Position numbers and translations under genes: made by a program
From: Planctomycetaceae bacterium
GTDB taxonomy: Bacteria > Planctomycetota > Planctomycetia > Planctomycetales > Planctomycetaceae
DNA: 7,077 nt
Reading direction: 5' to 3'
NCBI GenBank assembly: GCA_015487825.1
Contig: WFOZ01000788.1
Location: 1-7,077 of the forward strand
Part shown: piece by piece, positions 1 to 5,324 of the stretch
Layout: the number at the start of each line of letters is the position of its first letter
How positions within the stretch are numbered: the stretch's first letter is position 1
Notes under the pieces: model-generated
The model's input: the letters and a program-made list of their open reading frames with translations, nothing else
The model's database searches: none
Told to the model about the DNA's origin: nothing

Positions 1-76
1 GATGGGTGCAAGCACGCCATCCTACAACGAACCTGAAATTGAAGGTTTGATCGAATTATTAAATTTGTACTACTAA
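1..76 (+). CDS. 3' end of an unidentified protein (partial)
   Basis: An open frame enters from the left edge, and its last 24 codons read MGASTPSYNEPEIEGLIELL followed by NLYY and a TAA stop at 74-76. The composition (acidic helix E-P-E-I-E-G-L-I-E-L-L, then an aromatic tail) looks like a genuine C-terminal amphipathic helix. The frame also ends exactly where the repeat starting at about 75 begins, as expected for a real gene end abutting an intergenic element. I cannot assign the family. The G-A-S-T-P string followed by a helix faintly recalls the C-terminus of IspH, but the spacing does not fit well and I do not claim it. The gene is convergent with the ROK regulator to its right. Confidence 0.55.
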   Translation, partial: MGASTPSYNEPEIEGLIELLNLYY

Positions 77-159
77 CGTAAAAAGTTTGCGAACGGTTCG
101 CAAATTATAGAAAAATATCAGTTTGGTTACGGCTATCAGAATGAACCAGCCGTGCTGGG
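75..159 (+). repeat. Left copy of a long inverted repeat
   Basis: Positions 78-159 match the reverse complement of 1977-2057 at 79 of 82 positions by eye: one extra G at 85, and substitutions at 97 and 141. From the outside inward the copy holds an A-run, the 19-bp palindrome TTTGCGAACGGTTCGCAAA (86-104), a variable-looking AT-rich piece, the block GTTTGGTTACGGCTATCAG (121-139) and a CCAGCcgtGCTGG hairpin. It starts on the stop codon of the gene to the left. No transposase gene and no convincing target-site duplication are visible, so it is either a MITE-like or dispersed intergenic repeat, or one end of a larger unit. Confidence 0.85.
80..104 (-). terminator. Possible outward-facing terminator at the left repeat end
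   Basis: Read on the minus strand, the perfect 9-bp arms TTTGCGAAC and GTTCGCAAA (86-104, one central base) are followed by C and then five T residues (80-84). This is a short intrinsic-terminator shape. It would end transcripts of the ROK gene about 185 nt past its stop codon. On the plus strand there is no T-run, so it should not serve the gene ending at 76. The same palindrome could instead be a protein-binding operator; both readings are inference. Confidence 0.35.
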
Positions 160-166
160 TTCATTC
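139..166. repeat. Long palindrome (12-bp stem, 3-base loop)
   Basis: Arms GAATGAACCAGC (139-150) and GCTGGGTTCATTC (154-166) pair over 12 bp with one bulged G, around the loop CGT. The inner CCAGCcgtGCTGG part is shared with the right repeat copy, while the outer GAATGAAC arm completes the palindrome only in this copy. No T-run follows on either strand, so it is not a standard intrinsic terminator. Confidence 0.7.
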
Positions 167-181
167 GTGGTTCAAATTCCT

Positions 182-218
182 GTTTGGTTCCGGCTACGTC
201 GGGTTAGGTCAATCAAAC
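182..218. repeat. Second, related hairpin beside the left repeat
   Basis: The segment opens with GTTTGGTT and closes with AATCAAAC, which can pair as the outer stem. Inside, CCGGC and GTCGG pair around TAC with one G-T wobble. The beginning GTTTGGTTcCGGCTA closely resembles GTTTGGTTaCGGCTA in the main repeat about 60 bp to the left (121-135). This suggests a second, diverged unit of the same repeat family placed in tandem, between the left inverted repeat and the end of the ROK gene. Confidence 0.5.
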
Positions 219-286
219 AATAACCGTCGCATTTGTATTCGTATTTCGCAAGATGGCGGCCAGAATAAACAATTCGAATTTGGTAT

Positions 287-1444
287 TCAGTTGAGTGAAG
301 GGGCGAGTGATTTTGTCAGGTGATGAATGACCCCTGCGATCGCTCCATCACATTTTCCTCCTTTGACACGAATGATGCGGCAATCCTTAAACGGTTTTTT
401 CAGTGCCCGTTTGCCTGTCAGTTCGATTGTGGATGAAAAAAAATCTTCATGGACATCCAGAAGTTTGCTATAAATCAGTAACGTTTCAGGGTTTAGAATG
501 TTAATTACCGCAGCCATAGCAACAGCCAGATACTCACTGGTCTGTTCCAGTAAGTTTAATACTTCACGATTCCCCGAACGAGCGAGTTGAACAGCTTCAT
601 CGAAACTGCACTGACTGCCTGTTAATTCGCCAACTGATCTGACAAAAGATGCATCCGTAGCAACAGTTTCCAGACAGCCACGATTCCCACAGCCACACAA
701 CCGCCCCGAGACATCGATGGTAATATGTCCCAACTCTCCAGCTAATCCACTATGCCCTTCCAGCAGTCGCCCCTCTGTCATCACTCCCATTCCCAGCCCC
801 GCACTTACATCAAGCAAGGCAAAATTATTTAATCCCTGGGCATTACCATTTAACCGCTCCGCCAAGCATAGCGCCTGCGATTCATGGATCATGACAGTAT
901 CAAGTCCTAATCGTTCACTCAGATCGTAGCCGGGGGAATGCCCATCTGTCAGATGTAGATTCGGAGAAAAGAGGCACTTTTGCTGCCTCTGGTCAATCAA
1001 ACCTGGTACGCTCAGGCCGATTCCCTGAATCGCTGTCTCTCTGTTGATCAACTGAATTGCCTTGTCGCTTATTTCATCAATTAAATCATCGTAGTTATCG
1101 GGCGTTGAAATTTCGAAAGCATTGTCCCAGTCAATGCTACCATCCAGCCCTCCTGTCACGATTGAGCATTGCGAAACGTCAATCACGATACCGATAACAC
1201 GCAGGCTGTCAGTTGCCAGACGCAGCAGTTTAGCGGGACGACCGAATTTTTCCGTTAAAGCATCCAGCTCTTCCAGAAACCCGGCATCAAGAAGCGTTGC
1301 AACCACCTTGGATACCGTTGGAGCGCTAATGCCGGAAATCCGTGAGACTTCTGCTCTGGAGGCAGGTCCATGTGCTTGAAGAGTTTCAAGAACCTGACGT
1401 TCATTCAGCTTGCGAAGTAGGTTCGGTTGAACAAGAGCGGGCAT
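287..1444 (-). CDS. ROK-family transcriptional regulator (NagC/XylR type)
   Basis: Predicted DNA-binding sugar-responsive regulator of 385 residues, counted from ATG 1442-1444; an in-frame TTG lies one codon upstream at 1445-1447. The SD is weak (AAAAGA). Residues about 15-75 form a MarR-like winged helix, with the recognition-helix region SRAEVSRISGISAPTVSKVV. Residues about 83-380 are the ROK fold, including GLAGELGH and the zinc motif GH-x7-G-x2-CxCGxxGC (H240, C250, C252, C257). The kinase site is degenerate. The usual DxGGT phosphate loop reads DVSQCS, and the usual ENDAN motif with its catalytic Asp reads HESQAL, so Gln replaces Asp and sugar phosphorylation is unlikely. This supports a repressor or activator, not an enzyme. 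Ligand and targets cannot be read from the window. The gene is the only one between the two long inverted repeats. Confidence 0.93.
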   Translation of the reverse strand: MPALVQPNLLRKLNERQVLETLQAHGPASRAEVSRISGISAPTVSKVVATLLDAGFLEELDALTEKFGRPAKLLRLATDSLRVIGIVIDVSQCSIVTGGLDGSIDWDNAFEISTPDNYDDLIDEISDKAIQLINRETAIQGIGLSVPGLIDQRQQKCLFSPNLHLTDGHSPGYDLSERLGLDTVMIHESQALCLAERLNGNAQGLNNFALLDVSAGLGMGVMTEGRLLEGHSGLAGELGHITIDVSGRLCGCGNRGCLETVATDASFVRSVGELTGSQCSFDEAVQLARSGNREVLNLLEQTSEYLAVAMAAVINILNPETLLIYSKLLDVHEDFFSSTIELTGKRALKKPFKDCRIIRVKGGKCDGAIAGVIHHLTKSLAPSLN

Positions 1445-1497
1445 CAATATCTTTTCTAAATTTTTTTCGAATCGGGTAAAGTTGGGGAGCTACAGGG

Positions 1498-1604
1498 TAT
1501 TATTGAAGCAGATAATGCCTGCACACAATGTATTTTGTCCAGCAGCTCGATTGTACTAACATTAATTACTCTGTACGGCTGGTTTGTTTTGACAGCTGTA
1601 ACCA
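1498..1604 (+). repeat. Diverged element copy A, upstream of the ROK gene
   Basis: This copy carries, in order, GTATTAT, then GCAGATAATGCCTGC (1508-1522), ACAATG, TTTTGTCCAGC, ATTG, TAACATTAA, and then ACGGCTGGTT...GACAGCTGTAACCA (1575-1604). The same blocks occur in the same order in copy B (1829-2018), with insertions or deletions between them. In the last block the differences from the right inverted repeat are mostly transitions. The copy lies 54 bp upstream of the ROK start codon, so the ROK promoter may lie inside decayed repeat DNA. Confidence 0.6.
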
Positions 1605-1793
1605 CAGAAAAATTATTGTTATCAGGCAAAAGAAATATGTTAGTAGACCAGCAGCGTTGATTCTACTCAAATTAATCGCCCATGACGACCCGATAGGGCA
1701 CATTCGAGCACTGAAAAAGAGGAAAAGTTACGGTTGAGATTTTTTAATTATAAAACAACTTCCAAGTCGGGAACCTGGCAAAGCAGTGCAAAT

Positions 1794-1814
1794 CCCAGCA
1801 CGTCTGGTTCATTC
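1794..1814 (-). repeat. Short partial copy of the repeat core
   Basis: On the minus strand this reads GAATGAACCAGaCGTGCTGGG. It is identical to the core hairpin of the left repeat (139-159) except for one base. It lies just before element copy B, in the same orientation as the right inverted repeat. It retains the CCAG/CTGG pairing. Confidence 0.7.
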
Positions 1815-1828
1815 TTCTATATTTGCCT

Positions 1829-2018
1829 GTATTATATTCCCTAGCAGAGTATAATGCCTGCTAGGATTACTCGAACAATGAAGGTTCGGTTTCAATTTGT
1901 TGCCAGCGACGAAGCATTGGTTAACATTCATCGGTAGACGACAATTGCCCCACCTCTGGTAAGAGGTGATATCACCCCAGCACGGCTGGTTCACTCTGAT
2001 AGCCGTAACCAAACTGAT
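1829..2018 (+). repeat. Element copy B, merging into the right inverted repeat
   Basis: This is the longer of two collinear copies. It contains GTATTAT, a CCTAGCAG...CTGCTAGG stem (8 bp, 1840-1865) enclosing GCAGAGTATAATGCCTGC, then ACAATG, ATTTGTTGCCAGC, ATTGG, TAACATTCA, and finally ACGGCTGGTT...GATAGCCGTAACCA. Compared with copy A it has about 14 extra bases after ACAATG. It also has about 45 extra bases (roughly 1931-1977) that hold two overlapping palindromes. The three-way order conservation argues for an old duplication. Confidence 0.6.
1951..1976. repeat. Two overlapping, mutually exclusive hairpins
   Basis: CACCTCT (1951-1957) pairs perfectly with AGAGGTG (1962-1968) around GGTA. 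The perfect 12-bp palindrome GGTGATATCACC occupies 1965-1976. The two share bases 1965-1968, so a single strand cannot form both at once. They lie in the insertion unique to element copy B, directly inside the right inverted repeat. Confidence 0.6.
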
Positions 2019-2060
2019 ATTTTTCTATAATTTGCGAGCCGTTCGCAAATTTTTACCGTT
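1977..2060 (-). repeat. Right copy of the long inverted repeat
   Basis: This is the reverse complement of 75-159, with three differences over 82 aligned positions. On the plus strand it reads CCCAGCACGGCTGGTTC, then the CTGATAGCCGTAACCAAAC block, an AT-rich piece, the near-palindrome TTTGCGAGCCGTTCGCAAA (2031-2049) and a T-run. Outer flanks of the two copies do not match beyond about AACG/CGTT, so no target duplication is evident. The pair could support inversion of the intervening 1.8 kb by homologous recombination. Confidence 0.85.
2029..2054 (+). terminator. Possible outward-facing terminator at the right repeat end
   Basis: A 9-bp stem (AATTTGCGA pairing with TCGCAAATT) around GCCGT ends in a T-run on the plus strand (T2050-T2054, three of them outside the stem). 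It mirrors the left copy, so both repeat ends present the T-run outward. It would stop plus-strand transcription leaving the module before the fxsA-like gene. The run is short, so this is tentative. Confidence 0.35.
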
Positions 2061-2329
2061 GGAAATACAGACTGGCACGTTGCCCCTGGCTCTGTTGAAT
2101 TGATAAGTTGTAGCAGTAATATATCGAGCGTTGTCTAGCTGAGCAGCGACAGGTTTTATTGAATTGGAAACCGGGTGCCCTCTTCACCTCGCGAAATTGT
2201 AGCAGCCAAGGAATGAATCAGCAAAAGTTACTTTGCATTTTGTCGCAACATGGCTACAGAATTATCAATCATTGAAGTTAATAAACCAGTCACGCTGGAG
2301 TTGAACCCTTATTAATTGGGGAGTGGATA

Positions 2330-2827
2330 TTGCTATTGCGCTTGTTTTTACTGTTCACCCTGGTTCCTTTTATTGAGCTGATCCTGCTTATCAAGATTGG
2401 TCAATTACATGGATGGCCTGTAACTATTGCGTTAATTCTGCTTACAGGTGTCGTGGGGACAATGCTGGTCCGCTGGCAGGGTTTCCTGATCATGCGGCGT
2501 ATTCGCGAAGAGATGGCACAGGGGAAACCGCCAACCGACTCATTAATGGACGGGGCGATGATTCTGGTTGCGGGGGCGCTGTTGATCACGCCGGGCATCC
2601 TGACCGATATGGTCGGTTTTTTACTGCTTTGGCCTCTGTTCAGATCTTTGGTAAGGAAAGCATTACGGCAATCAATAATGAAGAATGCAAAATTCACAGT
2701 TCATCAGCAGTTTCAAAGTCAGGGGTTTTCTCCCTTTGAGGCTTCTTCAATGGAAGAACCGATACGCCATGTTGATGAGTCAGGGAACGATATAATCGAT
2801 GTGGAATTCACAAAGAGAGATGAGTAA
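2330..2827 (+). CDS. fxsA: FxsA-family membrane protein
   Basis: Inner-membrane protein of 165 residues. It opens with the FxsA signature L-F-x-L-x-P-x-I-E-L-x-L-L-I-K-x-G (residues 5-24). The next hydrophobic stretch is about 31-46, followed by G-x-x-L-x-R-x-Q-G and the amphipathic R-R-I-R-E-E-M-A-Q-G. Then comes D-G-A-M-I-L-V-A-G-A-L-L-I-T-P-G-I-L-T-D-M-x-G-F (residues 73-96), the hallmark of PF04186. A polar tail of about 50 residues follows. The start is TTG at 2330, six bases after GGGGAG (2318-2323), a strong SD; no in-frame ATG gives the conserved N-terminus. In E. coli FxsA relieves F-plasmid exclusion of phage T7; the general function is unknown. The stop codon overlaps the next start (TAATG), which implies translational coupling to coaB. 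Confidence 0.92.
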   Translation: MLLRLFLLFTLVPFIELILLIKIGQLHGWPVTIALILLTGVVGTMLVRWQGFLIMRRIREEMAQGKPPTDSLMDGAMILVAGALLITPGILTDMVGFLLLWPLFRSLVRKALRQSIMKNAKFTVHQQFQSQGFSPFEASSMEEPIRHVDESGNDIIDVEFTKRDE

Positions 2828-3459
2828 TGCGGATTCTGGTCACAGCCGGCCCGACACGGGAATATCTTGATGATGTACGGTATATTTCCAATGCGAGCAG
2901 CGGCCGAATGGGATACGCAATTACTCAAGCGATCCTCAACGCAGGACATGAGGCGGTTCTGGTTAGTGGACCCGTTTCGCTGGTCCCTCCCATAGGAGCC
3001 GAGTTTCATGCGGTGGAATCGACCGACCAAATGATGCAGACCTGCCGGGAATTGTTCCCGCTATGTGATGGTGTGATCGCCGCTGCTGCAGTTTGCGATT
3101 ACAAACCGCGAGAACGCATTGCAGGAAAAATGTCGAAAACAGGTGCGCCAATCTCTCTGGAGATGATTGAAACCGATGATGTTCTTGCAGCATTGGGAAA
3201 GCAGAAAGATTCTCACTGGATACTTGGCTTTGCACTTGAAGCACAAAATGAACGCGAAAATGCGTTACAAAAACTTCGCCGAAAAAACTGCAACTGGATC
3301 GTTCTGAACCGCCCCGAAGCAATTGCCTCTGAAAAAAACAGTGTTGAACTACTCGACGAAACTGGTTCAACTATTGCAGCGTGGTCTGGAACAAAAACGT
3401 CTGTCGCAGAAAAGCTGGTCTGTTGGCTCGAAATAAATACCGCCTCTCTCATAAAATGA
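2827..3459 (+). CDS. coaB: Stand-alone CoaB domain: phosphopantothenoylcysteine synthetase
   Basis: Predicted to join 4'-phosphopantothenate and cysteine using a nucleotide triphosphate, step two of coenzyme A synthesis, in the cytoplasm. The 210 residues cover only the C-terminal half of the usual bifunctional CoaBC (Dfp, about 400 residues); the flavin-dependent decarboxylase half is absent. Visible family motifs are T-A-G-P-T-R-E (6-12), I-S-N-A-S-S-G-R-M-G (20-29), A-A-A-V-C-D-Y-K-P (86-94), and K-M-S-K-T-G (101-106) in place of the KxKK motif. ILGFALEA and a KLRRKNCNWIVLNR stretch follow. These match the CoaB nucleotide- and substrate-binding segments. The ATG overlaps the fxsA stop by one base, so its translation is probably coupled. 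CoaC must be encoded elsewhere. The domain could have drifted to a related ligase role, but the motif set is complete. Confidence 0.9.
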   Translation: MRILVTAGPTREYLDDVRYISNASSGRMGYAITQAILNAGHEAVLVSGPVSLVPPIGAEFHAVESTDQMMQTCRELFPLCDGVIAAAAVCDYKPRERIAGKMSKTGAPISLEMIETDDVLAALGKQKDSHWILGFALEAQNERENALQKLRRKNCNWIVLNRPEAIASEKNSVELLDETGSTIAAWSGTKTSVAEKLVCWLEINTASLIK

Positions 3460-3495
3460 TCAGAGCAACCATATGCGAACAGAAAGTAGAGGCTG

Positions 3496-4296
3496 ATGAA
3501 TAATGCGGAAACGGCCAAAGCGAAACGGGAGAAAGGAGCCTTCCGAATACAATGGATTTTGGGCATTGCCTTCATTTTAATCCTGATGGTTTTCTCTACA
3601 CCGTTCGTACAGACTTTTCGAATGAGACAGTTAATTGCCAGGCATGGCGGTAGTGTCTTTACTGTCCCCGGTATTATCTTCAACTACCTCTCTGCAACAG
3701 ATGAAGCATATATTCAAACTCATCTGGGCAAAAACTGGCGGTTCCCTTTCGAAAAAATAGAACAGATCGATCTTTCTTCTTCCACAGTACAAAATACAGA
3801 CTTAATGACTCTTGGAAGAGTGCATTTCGTGGAAGGCCTGAGCCTGAAGGATACTCAGATAAGCGACGAGGGGCTTGTTTTCCTCAAGAGGCTTAATAAG
3901 TTGAAGTATTTGAATCTTGGTAACACATCTGTAACAGACGAAGGGCTGCAACATCTCGAAGCGTTCCCCAATCTTGAGGGACTGTATCTGAACCGGACTT
4001 CAATAACTGATACAGGGATATCCCATTTGAATTCTCTGACAGAAATAAAATACCTGGATTTGGAGAATACAAAAATTACCGATTCCGGCCTGGTGCATCT
4101 GAAAGGGATGAAAAAGCTGATCTCTCTAACACTTAATAATACATACGTTACCGATGCCGGCCTGGAACATTTACATGGCCTCAAGACGCTTGAAGATCTG
4201 AATATTAGTGGGCCCGGCTTCACGCAGGTTGGAATAGACAATCTGAAAGCCGCACTGCCCGGTTGCAATCTCTACTGGAGCCCCACGAAAAATTAG
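3496..4296 (+). CDS. Membrane-anchored leucine-rich-repeat protein
   Basis: Unnamed 266-residue protein. A basic N-terminus (K-A-K-R-E-K) precedes one hydrophobic segment at about 20-38, with no lipobox or obvious cleavage site, so it is probably anchored with the repeats outside the cytoplasm. Residues 45-90 form a G-G-S-V...L-G-K-N-W linker often seen ahead of planctomycetal LRRs. From about residue 91 there are six clear repeats and a degenerate seventh, with an exact 24-residue period. The repeat Thr falls at 120, 144, 168, 192 and 216 within N-T-x-V/I-T-D-x-G-L-x-H-L. This type of LRR is typically a protein-binding scaffold; no catalytic domain is present. It starts 36 nt after coaB, with a modest SD (TAGAGG) only three bases before the ATG. 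The partner is unknown. Confidence 0.88.
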   Translation: MNNAETAKAKREKGAFRIQWILGIAFILILMVFSTPFVQTFRMRQLIARHGGSVFTVPGIIFNYLSATDEAYIQTHLGKNWRFPFEKIEQIDLSSSTVQNTDLMTLGRVHFVEGLSLKDTQISDEGLVFLKRLNKLKYLNLGNTSVTDEGLQHLEAFPNLEGLYLNRTSITDTGISHLNSLTEIKYLDLENTKITDSGLVHLKGMKKLISLTLNNTYVTDAGLEHLHGLKTLEDLNISGPGFTQVGIDNLKAALPGCNLYWSPTKN

Positions 4297-4372
4297 TGCG
4301 GGTGAATGAAAATGGTCTAGTCTAAATCGTTGTAAGATTGTATATCGGAATCAATATGAAATAAGGGGAGTC

Positions 4373-4458
4373 CTCTGGGGGAATTAACAAACAAACTTCC
4401 TTGCCTGTCAAGCAAATTTTCAGGAGGCGAGTCTGCCATTCAAAATGGCAGCCCAGAG
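4373..4458 (+). ncRNA. Candidate structured 5' leader of the channel gene
   Basis: CTCTGGG (4373-4379) is complementary to CCCAGAG (4452-4458) and would close the structure. Directly stacked inside is the perfect 8-bp hairpin CTGCCATT-caa-AATGGCAG (4433-4451). The remaining segment can form a third arm (CC...CCTG at about 4399-4407 with CAGG-a-GG at 4421-4427). Together these make a three-way-junction shape about 40 nt before the channel ATG. No T-run follows. I do not recognise a known riboswitch class. The pairing is seen by eye only and has no covariation support. Confidence 0.35.
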
Positions 4459-4499
4459 ACCGTTAGATCTTTCGTACTTCAACCAGTTGGTTTTTCTCA

Positions 4500-5276
4500 A
4501 TGAGTCGCATCGAAAAGTTTAAGAATCCAACGATTATCAACTCCCCGGCTTATGAATTATTCATTCTGGGGTTGTGTATTTTAGCACTCGTAATATTCGC
4601 AGAAGAAATGTTTTTTCCTGTCAGCAGTGATATTCTTTATGTGCTGCAAACTGTTGACTTTCTAATCTGTATGGTTTTTCTGGTAGATTTCGCATTGCGA
4701 TTAATGATTGCAGAAAACCGCATGAAGTATTTGCTGACGTGGGGTTGGCTCGATTTGCTATCGAGCATCCCGGCTATTGAATATTTCCGTATTGGTCGCC
4801 TGGCAAGAGTATTACGTATACTCAAAGGAATTCGTACGATACGCAACCTTGCAAATCGTATGTCTGCATCGCGTTCTGAATTTGCTCTCTCGCTGGCGAC
4901 TCTGGTGACTGTCACAACAGTTTTGACAGGTTCGGTGGCAGTGCTTGTTTTTGAAAGAGGTGTCCAGGGTTCGTCCATTCACGATGGGAAAGACGCCATC
5001 TGGTGGGTCGTAGTGACAATGACAACTGTCGGGTATGGAGACTATGTACCCGTTACAGCCGGCGGACGAGCCGTTGCGATGGTTTTGATGACACTGGGAG
5101 TAGCCATTTTCGCAACTTACACTGGTTATGTTGCAACGATGCTGCTCGAACCGGGAGAAACGCAGCAAAACGAAGAGCTTGATCAAATACGACTCGAACT
5201 CCAGGAAATTCGGCTCGAAATGAAAGAATTAAATTCCAGTCTACGCTCTGGAAACAATAGCAGACAGGAACCATAA
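4500..5276 (+). CDS. Voltage-gated potassium channel (Kv-like, six TM)
   Basis: Inner-membrane tetrameric K+ channel subunit, 258 residues. S1 spans about 17-38 and S2 about 47-70 (F-L-V-D-F-A-L-R-L). S3 is about 81-93 (W-L-D-L-L-S-S-I-P). S4 carries positive residues at every third position: R97, R100, R103, R106, K109, R112 and R115. S5 is about 127-150, the pore helix about 165-175, and the selectivity filter T-V-G-Y-G-D lies at 176-181. S6 is about 189-215. After S6 comes a short heptad-like helix (about 224-247, E-E-L-D-Q-I-R-L-E-L...), a likely tetramerising coiled coil; no RCK/TrkA-N or cyclic-nucleotide domain is fused. No SD is visible before the ATG, only an AACC-agtt-GGTT hairpin and T-rich sequence. 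It is followed 48 nt later by the QueD homologue. Confidence 0.93.
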   Translation: MSRIEKFKNPTIINSPAYELFILGLCILALVIFAEEMFFPVSSDILYVLQTVDFLICMVFLVDFALRLMIAENRMKYLLTWGWLDLLSSIPAIEYFRIGRLARVLRILKGIRTIRNLANRMSASRSEFALSLATLVTVTTVLTGSVAVLVFERGVQGSSIHDGKDAIWWVVVTMTTVGYGDYVPVTAGGRAVAMVLMTLGVAIFATYTGYVATMLLEPGETQQNEELDQIRLELQEIRLEMKELNSSLRSGNNSRQEP

Positions 5277-5324
5277 AAATAAGGTTCTTCGATTGAAAGC
5301 AACAATAAAGATTTGGGCGTTTCA

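Larger units (their letters stand above)
1445..2329. other. 885-bp repeat-rich intergenic region
   Basis: No convincing gene lies between the ROK start and the fxsA-like start. The stretch holds the ROK upstream region, two collinear diverged copies of one element (about 1498-1604 and 1829-2018), a short extra copy of the repeat core (1794-1814), several hairpins, and the right inverted repeat (1977-2060). Beyond 2060 there are about 270 bp of unassigned sequence. Within it TTGTAGCAG occurs twice (2107-2115 and 2199-2207), and a CCAG-tcacg-CTGG hairpin inside AACC...GTT (2284-2302), resembling the repeat core, sits about 30 nt before the start at 2330. Possible promoter hexamers for fxsA (TTGTCG at 2240-2245, TATCAA at 2263-2268, 17-base spacer) are weak. 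Confidence 0.7.

Noticed and set aside
123..323. A 66-codon plus-strand open frame starting MVTAIRMNQPCW
   Set aside because: Its first residues are translated from the inverted repeat and recur in the frame at 1809-2012 for that reason alone. The rest crosses hairpins and overlaps the ROK 3' end.
1528..1737. A 69-codon plus-strand open frame upstream of the ROK gene
   Set aside because: It runs through degenerate repeat copy A, has no SD and shows no domain or membrane pattern.
1809..2012. A 67-codon minus-strand open frame starting MVTAIRVNQPCW
   Set aside because: It is the translation of the right repeat copy and palindromic DNA. There is no start signal and no protein-like pattern. The similarity to 123-323 is a DNA repeat effect.
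1571..2060. CRISPR array, suggested by repeated short motifs
   Set aside because: Copies are few, unevenly spaced, in mixed orientation and diverged, with no uniform spacers and no cas genes.
75..2060. Conventional insertion sequence
   Set aside because: The only gene inside is a ROK regulator. No transposase and no target-site duplication could be found at the repeat ends.
4433..4458. Cobalamin-riboswitch box, suggested by GCCCAGAGACC
   Set aside because: The match to the B12 box is partial, the rest of the conserved core is missing, and a potassium channel is not an expected target.
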